A stretch of DNA of 64,000 nt, taken from assembly GCF_008704495.1 (NCBI RefSeq), contig NZ_CP023699.1, positions 4,898,001 through 4,962,000 of the forward strand, given 5' to 3'. The notes beneath the pieces are model-generated. The model had not been told where the DNA came from. It was given only the letters and a program-made list of their open reading frames with translations, and ran no database searches. Position numbers and translations under genes: made by a program. The stretch comes from Streptomyces kanamyceticus (GTDB taxonomy: Bacteria; Actinomycetota; Actinomycetes; Streptomycetales; Streptomycetaceae). This document shows positions 42,216-49,724 of this stretch, piece after piece (the stretch's first letter is position 1; each line of letters begins with the position of its first letter).

Positions 42216-43769
42216 TCAGGCCCCGTCGCCGCCCCCGGCGCCCGGGTCCTCACCGTCGTCCGTCGGATCCGTCGTCTCCGGCGGGTCCTCGGTGGGATCC
42301 GTGGTCGGGTCCGTGGTCGGGTCCGCGGTCGTCGGCTCGCCGGTCGGCGTCGTCGGGTCCGTGGTGGGCTGGGTGGTGCCCTGGGTGGGCTGGGTGGGCC
42401 TGGTCGGCTGGTTGGTCGGCGGGTTGTAGTCCGTCTGCCCGCCGGGGTCCGCGCCGGGGTCGGTCTCCTCGTCCGTGGTCTCGTCCGCGCTCTCGCTCGG
42501 CTCCTTCTCCTGCGACTGCTTGGTCTCAGGAGTCTTCGGCGGGTCCTTCTGGTTCTTCTTGTCCGCCGCGGTCAGCGCGAACGTCACGCCCACCGCGATG
42601 GCGATGATCGCGAGCACCACGAAGATCCACATCTTGCCGCGGCCGCCCTTGCCACCGCGGTGACCGCCTTCGAAGCCGCCGTCGTCGCCGCCCCGCGAGG
42701 GCAGCATCGGGCTGGGGATCTGCGCGGTCCCGGAGTCCGGGTGCCCCATCGCCGCCGTGCCCGCGACGCCCATCGCGGGGGTGTTGCCGCCCTCGTGCAT
42801 CTCGACGGGCCCGGTGTTCCAGGTCCCGGTGTGGCTGCCCTGCTCGTGCAGCATCTGCAGCCCGTACTGGACGAGTCCGCGCATCTCCTCGGCCGTCTGG
42901 AACCGGTCGTCCGGGTCCTTGGCGAGGGAGCGCATGACGAGCCCGTCCAGCTCCGGCGGCGCCGCGTCCGAGACCTCGGAGGGCGGTACGGCCGTGTCCT
43001 GGACGTGCTGGTAGACCACGGAGAGCGGCGTCTCGCCGGTGAACGGCGGCCGCAGCGCGAGCAGTTCGTAGAGGAGACAGCCCGTCGCGTACAGGTCGGA
43101 GCGGTGGTCGACGGCCTTGCCGAGCGCCTGCTCGGGCGACAGGTACTGGGGCGTGCCCATGACCATGCCGGTCTGCGTCATCGTCGACTGCGCGCCGTGC
43201 AGGGCGCGCGCGATGCCGAAGTCCATCACCTTCACCGCACCTGCGTGGGTGATGATCACGTTCGCGGGCTTGATGTCACGGTGCACGATGCCGTGCTGGT
43301 GGGAGTAGGCGAGCGCTTCGAGCACCCCGGAGACGATGATCAGCGCCTGCTCGGGGCCCGGGGCCTCCGCGTTGATCAGCAGGTCGCGGATCGTGCGGCC
43401 CTCGACGATCTCCATGACGATGTAGGGGACGACGTTCGGCCCGACGACGTCTTCACCGGAGTCGTACACGGCGACCACAGCGTGGTGGTTGAGGCCCGCG
43501 ACGGACTGTGCCTCACGCGTGAAACGCGCCTTGGAGACCGGGTCCTCGGCAAGGTCGGAGCGGAGGAGCTTGACCGCGACCGTACGGCCGAGCCGTACGT
43601 CTTCGGCCGCGAACACCTCGGCCATGCCGCCCCGGCCGAGTCTGTGCGTCAGCCGATATCGGCCGTCTCCGACAAGCCCGCCATTCCCCCACAACTCAGG
43701 CGCGTCTGACATTCCGCCGCCAGTCGCCTCGGGGTCGGACGGGCCCTGAGCGCGCTGCGTCTGTGCCAT
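42216..43769 (-). CDS. Ser/Thr protein kinase, membrane-bound, with Thr/Pro-rich tail
   Basis: 517 residues from ATG 43769 with GAGGACTG upstream. Kinase domain about 38-300: P-loop GRGGMAEV at 45-52, K67, HRDIKPANV (about 163-171), DFG and APE-like PQYLSPEQA. A juxtamembrane stretch leads to one helix (about 390-412) and an extracytoplasmic tail rich in Thr/Pro/Asp (QPTRPTQPTQGTTQP) instead of PASTA domains. Divergent from a second kinase. Such kinases control growth, cell-wall synthesis and secondary metabolism; substrate unknown. Confidence 0.92.
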   Translation of the reverse strand: MAQTQRAQGPSDPEATGGGMSDAPELWGNGGLVGDGRYRLTHRLGRGGMAEVFAAEDVRLGRTVAVKLLRSDLAEDPVSKARFTREAQSVAGLNHHAVVAVYDSGEDVVGPNVVPYIVMEIVEGRTIRDLLINAEAPGPEQALIIVSGVLEALAYSHQHGIVHRDIKPANVIITHAGAVKVMDFGIARALHGAQSTMTQTGMVMGTPQYLSPEQALGKAVDHRSDLYATGCLLYELLALRPPFTGETPLSVVYQHVQDTAVPPSEVSDAAPPELDGLVMRSLAKDPDDRFQTAEEMRGLVQYGLQMLHEQGSHTGTWNTGPVEMHEGGNTPAMGVAGTAAMGHPDSGTAQIPSPMLPSRGGDDGGFEGGHRGGKGGRGKMWIFVVLAIIAIAVGVTFALTAADKKNQKDPPKTPETKQSQEKEPSESADETTDEETDPGADPGGQTDYNPPTNQPTRPTQPTQGTTQPTTDPTTPTGEPTTADPTTDPTTDPTEDPPETTDPTDDGEDPGAGGGDGA

Positions 43770-44075
43770 CAGTCCTCGCCGTCGTTTCTGGTCGTGGTAC
43801 TTGAAACTGAGTACGTCGCGATAACGGGGTACTCCGTCGGCCACGCTACAGCCTTCACACCACCTCCCGATTCGAGGTGGACCGGACATCAAAGCCTTTG
43901 CCGGTGCCCATGCGCAAACTTGTAACGCTTCCGAGACGCTTCTTGCGCGTACGGTCACGGAACGGGCACCGAGCTTGACGCGTCATCGTCCTGGGGCAGA
44001 CTTGGCCTGGAATAGCGGTTATCGATCACCAGCCGCGGAGCCGTCCGGCAACCGCGCCGATGGGGGACGCACAAG

Positions 44076-45713
44076 ATGAGCAGCCAGGACGGCGCACAGG
44101 GGCGGTATGCGGGGCGTTCGCTGGCCGGCGGCCGCTACCAACTGCGCGATCTGCTGGGCGAGGGCGGCATGGCCTCCGTGCACCTCGCCTACGACTCCGT
44201 GCTCGACCGCCAGGTCGCCATCAAGACCCTGCACAGCGAACTCGGCCGCGAACAGTCCTTCCGCGAGCGCTTCCGCCGCGAGGCCCAGTCGGTGGCGAAG
44301 CTCACGCACACCAACATCGTGTCGGTCTTCGACACCGGCGAGGACGAGCTGGACGGCGCGACGATGCCGTACATCGTCATGGAGTACGTCGAGGGCAAGC
44401 CGCTCGGCTCGGTGCTCGACGCCTCCGTCGCGCAGTACGGCGCGATGCCGTCCGACCAGGCACTGAAGATCACCGCCGATGTGCTCGCGGCCCTGGAGAT
44501 CAGCCACGAGATGGGCCTGGTCCACCGCGACATCAAGCCCGGCAACGTGATGATGACCAAGCGCAACGTCGTGAAGGTGATGGACTTCGGCATCGCCCGC
44601 GCGATGCAGTCCGGCGTCACGTCGATGACGCAGACCGGCATGGTCGTCGGCACCCCGCAGTACCTCTCGCCGGAGCAGGCCCTCGGCCGTGGCGTCGACG
44701 CCCGCTCGGACCTCTACTCCGTCGGCATCATGCTCTTCCAACTGGTCACCGGGCGGCTGCCCTTCGAGGCGGACTCGCCGCTCGCCATCGCGTACGCGCA
44801 CGTCCAGGAGGAGCCGGTCGCTCCCTCCTCGATCAACCGTTCCCTGCCGCCCGCGATCGACGCGATCGTCGCCCGCGCGCTCAAGAAGAACCCGAACGAG
44901 CGCTTCCCGACCGCCGATTCCATGCGCGACGAGTGCCTGCGCGTGGCCCAGTCCTTCCAGGCGGCGGCCCCCAGCATCGTCCCCGGCGCCCAGACGGCGA
45001 GCGGCGCGGGCGTCGGTTCCGCGGTCTTCCCGCCGGTCGACACCTCGCTCCCGCAGGGCGGCCCCGTCCAGACGCCGTACCAGCCCGGTTCGTACGGCCC
45101 GCCGACCCCGGCCCCGGCGTCCGCCCCCACCCCGGGGTACGGCTACCCGCAGCAGGGCGGCTACCAGACCCCGCCGCCGGTCAACGCGTACGCCCAGCCG
45201 CAGGGCGCGCACACCCCGCCGCCGTACAACCTCGCGACGCAGCAGTCCGCGCCCGCGCCCACCGGCCAGGGCGGCTCCGGGAAGCGGCGGAACATGCCGG
45301 TGGTCGTCGGCGCGATCGTCGTCGCGCTGCTCGCCGTCGGCGGCGTGATCACCGCGATCTCGCTCAACAAGGACGACGGCGGCAACGAGGCCACGGACGA
45401 CAAGTCGAAGCAGCCGGTCGCCGGGCACAAGGGCCCCGACCGCACGAAGACGATGGAATCGACCAAGTGCACGGAGCCGGAGACGGCCTACAACGACGAG
45501 AACAAGATCAAGGCGCCTGACTTCACGTTCAAGGACTGGAAGTCGGTGCTGACCTGCCTCCAGGCGGCGGGCTGGAGCTACGACAAGCGCAAGGTCGACG
45601 AGAACGCGTACGGCGAGGACACGGTCATGCGCCAGACCCCGAAGGAGGGCTCGGAGATCGACCCGAAGCATGTCGAGATCCAGTTCGACATCTCCTCGGG
45701 GGATCCGGCGTAG
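44076..45713 (+). CDS. Ser/Thr protein kinase with C-terminal PASTA-like domain
   Basis: 545 residues. Kinase domain about 20-285: GEGGMASV at 29-36, K50, VHRDIKPGNVMM, DFGIARAM and the activation-loop TGMVVGTPQYLSPEQA. A Pro/Gln/Tyr-rich linker (about 320-405), one membrane helix (about 410-430, VVVGAIVVALLAVGGVITAI), and an exported region with one PASTA-like unit (TFKDWKSVLTCLQAAGW ... VEIQFDIS) that may bind peptidoglycan fragments. The 306-bp gap between the two kinase genes (43770-44075) holds only their promoters as far as I can see. Confidence 0.92.
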   Translation: MSSQDGAQGRYAGRSLAGGRYQLRDLLGEGGMASVHLAYDSVLDRQVAIKTLHSELGREQSFRERFRREAQSVAKLTHTNIVSVFDTGEDELDGATMPYIVMEYVEGKPLGSVLDASVAQYGAMPSDQALKITADVLAALEISHEMGLVHRDIKPGNVMMTKRNVVKVMDFGIARAMQSGVTSMTQTGMVVGTPQYLSPEQALGRGVDARSDLYSVGIMLFQLVTGRLPFEADSPLAIAYAHVQEEPVAPSSINRSLPPAIDAIVARALKKNPNERFPTADSMRDECLRVAQSFQAAAPSIVPGAQTASGAGVGSAVFPPVDTSLPQGGPVQTPYQPGSYGPPTPAPASAPTPGYGYPQQGGYQTPPPVNAYAQPQGAHTPPPYNLATQQSAPAPTGQGGSGKRRNMPVVVGAIVVALLAVGGVITAISLNKDDGGNEATDDKSKQPVAGHKGPDRTKTMESTKCTEPETAYNDENKIKAPDFTFKDWKSVLTCLQAAGWSYDKRKVDENAYGEDTVMRQTPKEGSEIDPKHVEIQFDISSGDPA

Positions 45714-45730
45714 GCGGTCCGAGGACTCAC

Positions 45731-45775
45731 AGGTGAGGGGCTCGGCACGCGGATTGCGTGCCGAGCCCCTCACCT
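45731..45775. terminator. Bidirectional terminator, 20-bp stem
   Basis: Perfect 20-bp arms (45731-45750, 45756-45775) with GGATT loop, followed by CTTCTGT; between the kinase gene and the convergent Bpa-like gene. Confidence 0.92.
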
Positions 45776-45799
45776 CTTCTGTCGTCGTCCGCTCGGGAC

Positions 45800-46345
45800 C
45801 TAGAGGTAGGGGCCTCCCGAGCGGCCCGCGAGGCCACCGCCCGGCTCCTCGTCCTCGTCGCCGCCCACACCGGGCGGCAGCGCACGCCGCATCTGCTCCA
45901 GCTGCGCCCGCGCGGCCATCTGCTGCGCGAACAGCGTCGTCTGGATCCCGTGGAAGAGGCCTTCGAGCCAGCCGACCAACTGGGCCTGCGCGATGCGCAG
46001 TTCGGCATCGCTCGGCGTCGTGTCGTCCGTGAAGGGCAGGGAGAGCCGCTCCAGCTCCTCGACGAGCTCGGGGGCGAGACCGTCCTCGAGCTCCTTGACC
46101 GAGCTGGCGTGAATCTCCTTGAGGCGGACCCGGCTCGCCTCGTCGAGAGGAGCCGCCCGCACCTCCTCCAGCAGCTGCTTGATCATGCTGCCGATCCGCA
46201 TGACCTTGGCCGGCTGTTCGACCATCTCCGTCACCGGGACCTCGCGGGAGTCGTCGTCTCCGCCACCACCGAGTGCCATTCCGTCCTGGCCCACGACCAG
46301 GACCTGGGGGCTCTCCGGCGACCGTTCGTTCCTCGGCATCTCCAT
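45800..46345 (-). CDS. Bacterial proteasome activator (Bpa/PafE-like)
   Basis: 181 residues from ATG 46345. Acidic flexible arm (about 1-38), then a helical bundle (VTEMVEQPAKVMRIGSMIKQ to GWLEGLFHGIQTTLFAQQMA) matching the Bpa/PafE dodecamer subunit, and a Gly/Asp-rich linker ending in GPYL. In Bpa the C-terminal GQYL docks in pockets of the 20S proteasome and opens its gate without ATP; the GPYL end fits that. Directs unfolded or specific proteins to degradation, independent of pupylation. Confidence 0.9.
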   Translation of the reverse strand: MEMPRNERSPESPQVLVVGQDGMALGGGGDDDSREVPVTEMVEQPAKVMRIGSMIKQLLEEVRAAPLDEASRVRLKEIHASSVKELEDGLAPELVEELERLSLPFTDDTTPSDAELRIAQAQLVGWLEGLFHGIQTTLFAQQMAARAQLEQMRRALPPGVGGDEDEEPGGGLAGRSGGPYL

Positions 46346-46411
46346 GCCGCCATTCTCTCGTACCCGTACATCACACATCGGTAGTGCCCCCATCCAGAGC
46401 TGATCCACCCT

Positions 46412-46876
46412 TCACCCACGACGCAACCGCAGCCCGAGGAACCCGATGCCCAGCCCGATGAGGACGAGCCCGCCCCCGAGCGGCAACACGCGCAGACCGG
46501 GCAGGACGGGGTCGGCGCGGGTGGGCCGGGCGGCATCGAACGCGGCATCGCGCCGGGCGACGGACTCCCGCTCGGGCTTCGGGGACGGCGATGTCGGCAC
46601 GGGGAGAGCCTGATCAGGCAGGCCCTGATCGGCCTGATCGGGGAGGCCCTGATCGGGAAGCACCGACTCCGGCCGCCCAGGCCGCTCCCGCCCCTCACCC
46701 GCGCGACTCCCGGCACGGGAGGTCTCGTCAACGCTGATCACGGACTTGTTCGGGGCGGCTTCACCGGCATACGAGACACCCACGGACCCAACCCCGACGA
46801 GCCCCACAACTCCCACAACCCCCACGACCCCCACGACCCCCACGACCCGCCCAACCCAAGCCCCATCCACGACCAC
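46412..46876 (-). CDS. Small exported protein with Val-Gly repeat signal and C-terminal anchor
   Basis: 154 residues if the GTG at 46876 (after GAGGGGG) is the start; an ATG at 46948 would add 24. The N-terminus is a signal-like segment made of (Val-Val-Gly)n repeats (RVVGVVGVVGVVGVVG...) ending SYA|GEAAP. The mature part is polar with LPDQ repeats (GLPDQADQGLPDQALP) and Pro/Ser stretches. A hydrophobic helix near the end (LPLGGGLVLIGLGIGFLGL) then RRG anchors it. No domain recognised. The repeats come from a 9-bp tandem array. Confidence 0.5.
   Translation of the reverse strand: MVVDGAWVGRVVGVVGVVGVVGVVGLVGVGSVGVSYAGEAAPNKSVISVDETSRAGSRAGEGRERPGRPESVLPDQGLPDQADQGLPDQALPVPTSPSPKPERESVARRDAAFDAARPTRADPVLPGLRVLPLGGGLVLIGLGIGFLGLRLRRG
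46803..46847. repeat. 9-bp tandem array encoding the Val-Gly signal segment
   Basis: Five successive units of the CCCACRACC type (46803, 46812, 46821, 46830, 46839), the last three identical. Unit loss or gain keeps the reading frame and only changes signal length. Confidence 0.8.
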
Positions 46877-46913
46877 ACCAACCCCCTCCCACACCGAACC
46901 GGCCACACCACCA

Positions 46914-46937
46914 GTGACAAGAGTCACATGTTGTGAC
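46914..46937. promoter_or_regulatory. Overlapping dyads before the exported-protein gene
   Basis: GTGAC-AAGA-GTCAC (46914-46927) overlaps GTCACA-TGT-TGTGAC (46923-46937), i.e. three alternating copies of GTGAC/GTCAC. It lies 38 bp upstream of the GTG start and may be a regulator site. Confidence 0.5.
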
Positions 46938-47100
46938 AATTCCGGCATCTTGGATTGGGGGGAGGAGGGAGGGGAACTGGCTCGACGGGGGGGCGGGCAA
47001 GGGAAGCGGCATGGGCTGAGGGCGCGGGCTGGGGCGCGGGCTGGGGGCGCGGGGGCTGGGAGCTCGGGCCGGGGGCATGCGGCTGGGGGCGCGGGGAGGG

Positions 47101-47165
47101 GGCGAGGGCTCGGGGCGAGGGCTCGGGGCGAGGGCTCGGGGCGAGGGCTCGGGGCGAGGGCTGGG
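47101..47165. repeat. 13-bp GC-rich minisatellite
   Basis: Four identical GGCGAGGGCTCGG units (47101, 47114, 47127, 47140) and one variant (47153). The stretch 46960-47200 around it is G-rich on the plus strand with GGGGGC runs and could form G-quadruplex. I see no gene in 46949-47497. Confidence 0.9.
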
Positions 47166-47201
47166 GGCGTGGTCGAGGACGCGGGCCGGGGGACGCGGTT
47201 C

Positions 47202-47460
47202 AGGGGCGCGGGGAACTGCGCAAAAACCAACGCCCCGGCCCACCCGACAAGGGCACAAGCACCGGCGCGGGCCGAGGGAACGCCGTTCAGGGGCGCGGGG
47301 AACTGCGCGAGAAGAACCGCTCAGACCCACCCGACGAGGGCAGAGGCAGCGGCGCGGACCAGGGGCGCGGGGAACTGCGCAAACGGCCACGCCCAGGCCC
47401 ACTCGAACAAAGGCACAAGCCCCGCCCCGCCCAGGGGCGCGAGGAACTACGCCCCCTCAG
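47202..47460 (+). repeat. Four spaced copies of dispersed repeat A
   Basis: AGGGGCGCGGGGAACTGCGC-type cores start at 47202, 47289, 47361 and 47433 (the last AGGGGCGCGAGGAACTACGC). Spacings are 87, 72 and 72 bp, and the sequence between copies is also related (CCACCCGACAAGGGCACAAG, CCACCCGACGAGGGCAGAGG, CCACTCGAACAAAGGCACAA), so these are about 72-bp higher-order units. Confidence 0.88.
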
Positions 47461-47497
47461 AACCGCCCCGAAGCCCCCCGCAGGGGAACCCCCGCCG

Positions 47498-48475
47498 CTA
47501 CCGAACCAGAAGCACCTTCCCGATATGCCCACTCCCCTCCAGCACCCGATGCCCCTCCGCAGCCTCACTCATCCGCACCTGCCGATCCACCACGGCCCGC
47601 ACCTGCCCCGCCCCGATCAACGGCCACACATGCTCCCGCACCGCCGCGACGATCGCCGCCTTCTCGCCCAGCGGCCTCCCCCGCAGCGACGTAGCCGTGA
47701 TCGCCGCCCGCTTGGTGAGCAGCGCCGCGATGTTCAGCTCGCCCTTGATCCCGCCCTGCATGCCGATGATCGCGAGACGCCCGTTGACGGCGAGTGCCTG
47801 AACGTTCCGCCCCAGGTACTTCGCGCCCATGTTGTCGAGGATGACGTCCGCGCCCGCCCCGTCCGTGGCCCGCGCGATCTCCTCGACGAAGTCCTGCTCG
47901 CGGTAGTTGATCAGCACGTCCGCACCGAGCTCACCGCAGAAGTCGAGCTTCTCCTTCGTACCGGCGGTGACCGCCACCTTGGCGCCGACCGCCTTCGCGA
48001 GCTGGATCGCCATGGTGCCGATGCCGCTGGAGCCGCCGTGCACGAGCAGCGTCTCGCCGGGCCGGAGGTGGGAAATCATGAAGACGTTGGACCACACCGT
48101 CGAGGTGACCTCGGGCAGCGCGGCCGCCGTGACGAGGTCGACGCCGTCGGGCACGGGCAGCAGCTGGCCCACCGGCACGACGACCTGTTCGGCGTAGCCA
48201 CCGCCCGCGAGCAGCGCGCACACCTCGTCGCCGACCGACCAGCCGGAGACGCCGGTGCCGAGCGCGGTGATCCGGCCCGCGCACTCCAGGCCGGGGTAGG
48301 GGGAGGAGCCGGGCGGCGGGTTGTAGGCGCCCTGCCGCTGCAGCAGATCGGCGCGGTTCACGGCGCTGGCCACGACCTCGACGAGGACCTCGCCCTCGCC
48401 GGGTACGGGATCGGGGACCTCGGCCCATACGAGCGCTTCGGGGCCGCCGGGTTCAGGGATCGTGATCGCATACAT
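47498..48475 (-). CDS. NADPH:quinone oxidoreductase (zinc-less MDR family)
   Basis: 325 residues of the QOR/PIG3 type medium-chain dehydrogenases: GroES-like N-terminal half (VNRADLLQRQGAYNPPPG, GLECAGRI) without the Cys set that binds catalytic zinc, and a Rossmann domain with HGGSSGIGTMAIQLAK (about 140-155). The closely similar p53-induced gene 3 (PIG3)-type pattern suggests one-electron-avoiding reduction of quinones with NADPH. It is followed downstream by the repeat-rich gap. Confidence 0.92.
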   Translation of the reverse strand: MYAITIPEPGGPEALVWAEVPDPVPGEGEVLVEVVASAVNRADLLQRQGAYNPPPGSSPYPGLECAGRITALGTGVSGWSVGDEVCALLAGGGYAEQVVVPVGQLLPVPDGVDLVTAAALPEVTSTVWSNVFMISHLRPGETLLVHGGSSGIGTMAIQLAKAVGAKVAVTAGTKEKLDFCGELGADVLINYREQDFVEEIARATDGAGADVILDNMGAKYLGRNVQALAVNGRLAIIGMQGGIKGELNIAALLTKRAAITATSLRGRPLGEKAAIVAAVREHVWPLIGAGQVRAVVDRQVRMSEAAEGHRVLEGSGHIGKVLLVR

Positions 48476-48506
48476 GGCCCCGAGGCTACTCTCGCGCCCC
48501 CGTCAG

Positions 48507-48552
48507 AGGGGGCGCGAGGAACTGCGCCATAAAGGGGCGCGGGGAACTGCGC
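48507..48552 (+). repeat. Two dispersed repeat A copies
   Basis: AGGGGGCGCGAGGAACTGCG (48507 on) and AGGGGCGCGGGGAACTGCGC (48533-48552), 26 bp apart, in the gap before the K+ channel stop. Confidence 0.85.
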
Positions 48553-48586
48553 AAAACCCCGTCGCCGCCCCACTGTCCCCGTTCGA

Positions 48587-48629
48587 GTAGTCCGGACCGG
48601 TCCGCTCCAGTAGTCCGGACTAGTCCGCC
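48587..48629. repeat. Direct repeat of AGTAGTCCGGAC
   Basis: The line from 48585 holds GAGTAGTCCGGACCGGTCCG and, after CTCC, AGTAGTCCGGACTAGTCCGC: two related 20-bp blocks, each with TCCGGA palindromes, immediately downstream of the channel gene stop. Confidence 0.65.
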
Positions 48630-49717
48630 CGCAACGGCTTGAGATCCGGCGCCACCACACTCGCGGGCGAAGCCCGCACGATCGTGATCAGACGGTCCGT
48701 CAACTGCAGCTTCCCGACCGCCGGATCGTCGTATCCAAGGACCCGATGCCCACGGACGACGCTGACGACCAGGTCGTCGGTCTCCCGCACACCACGCCCC
48801 ACCTCGGCCTTTATCACCGGCCGTTCGACGAGATCGAGACCGCTGCCCTGCTGGATCAGGTCCTCCATGACCATGCCCGCGCTGGGGCTGAGCACGGAGA
48901 GACCGAGCAGCCTGCCCGCCGCGCTGGCGCTGGTGATCACGGCGTCGGCACCGGACTGGCGGAGCAGCGGCGCGTTTTCCTCCTCGCGGACCGCCGCCAC
49001 GATCTTCGCCCCGCGGTTCAACTGCCGTGCGGTGAGGGCGACCAGGACGGCGGTGTCGTCCCGCTGGGTCGCGATGATGATCTGGCGGGCCCGCTGCACC
49101 TCGGCACGGAGCAGCACGTCACTGCGCGTCGCATCGCCGATGACGCCCGCGAATCCCTCCGCCGTGGCCGCGTCGACGACCTTCGCGCTGGGGTCGACGA
49201 CCACGATCTGGTCCGGCTTCAGGCCGGTCGCGCAGACGGTCTGGATCGCCGAGCGGCCCTTGGTGCCGAAGCCGACGACGACAGTGTGTTCACGCAAGTT
49301 GGACCTCCAGCGGGACAGACGCCACTCCTCGCGCGTCCGTTCCGTGAGCACTTCGAGGGTGGTACCGACCAGGATGATCAGGAAGAGCACGCGCAGCGGC
49401 GTGATCAGCAGGATGTTGGTGAGCCGCGCGGAATCGCTGTAGGGGACGATGTCGCCGTACCCGGTGGTGGAGAGCGTCACCGTCGCGTAGTACGCCGCGT
49501 CGAGGAAGTCGACGTGCTTGTCGGAGTTGTCGTGGTACCCGGCGCGGTCGAGCCAGACGATGCACGTCGTGACGGCGAGTACGAGCAGCGCCATCGCAAG
49601 ACGCCGGGTGACCTGCCGCAGCGGCTTCACGACCTCGCGCTGGGGCAGCTTGATCCGGTGGGTCGTGTGGTGTTCGTCGGGGTGCCGGGCGATCGCGTCG
49701 TGTCCGGGAAGTTTCAC
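48620..49717 (-). CDS. Potassium channel with RCK/TrkA regulatory domain
   Basis: 365 residues from GTG 49717. Two membrane helices flank the pore (about 35-52 and 90-115); the selectivity filter reads TTGYGD. A TrkA-N (RCK) domain follows at about 130-245 (VVVGFGTKGRSAIQ, VIGDATRSDVL) and a TrkA-C domain at about 270-355. Ligand- or nucleotide-gated K+ channel in the plasma membrane. Its start codon overlaps the stop of the MoeA-like gene as GTGA, inside a parS site. Confidence 0.92.
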   Translation of the reverse strand: MKLPGHDAIARHPDEHHTTHRIKLPQREVVKPLRQVTRRLAMALLVLAVTTCIVWLDRAGYHDNSDKHVDFLDAAYYATVTLSTTGYGDIVPYSDSARLTNILLITPLRVLFLIILVGTTLEVLTERTREEWRLSRWRSNLREHTVVVGFGTKGRSAIQTVCATGLKPDQIVVVDPSAKVVDAATAEGFAGVIGDATRSDVLLRAEVQRARQIIIATQRDDTAVLVALTARQLNRGAKIVAAVREEENAPLLRQSGADAVITSASAAGRLLGLSVLSPSAGMVMEDLIQQGSGLDLVERPVIKAEVGRGVRETDDLVVSVVRGHRVLGYDDPAVGKLQLTDRLITIVRASPASVVAPDLKPLRAD

Positions 49718-49724
49718 GTGAAAC
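49711..49724. other. parS: parS, ParB-binding centromere site
   Basis: GTTTCACGTGAAAC, a perfect 14-bp match to the Streptomyces parS consensus. It supplies the TGA stop (49716-49714) of the MoeA-like gene and the GTG start (49717-49715) of the channel gene. Streptomyces parS sites lie mainly near oriC and load ParB during chromosome segregation in sporulating hyphae. Confidence 0.92.

Noticed and set aside
46746..47801. Large plus-strand ORFs through the repeat region
   Set aside because: They read Thr-Pro and Gly-Ala runs produced by the tandem repeats and overlap the real minus-strand genes.
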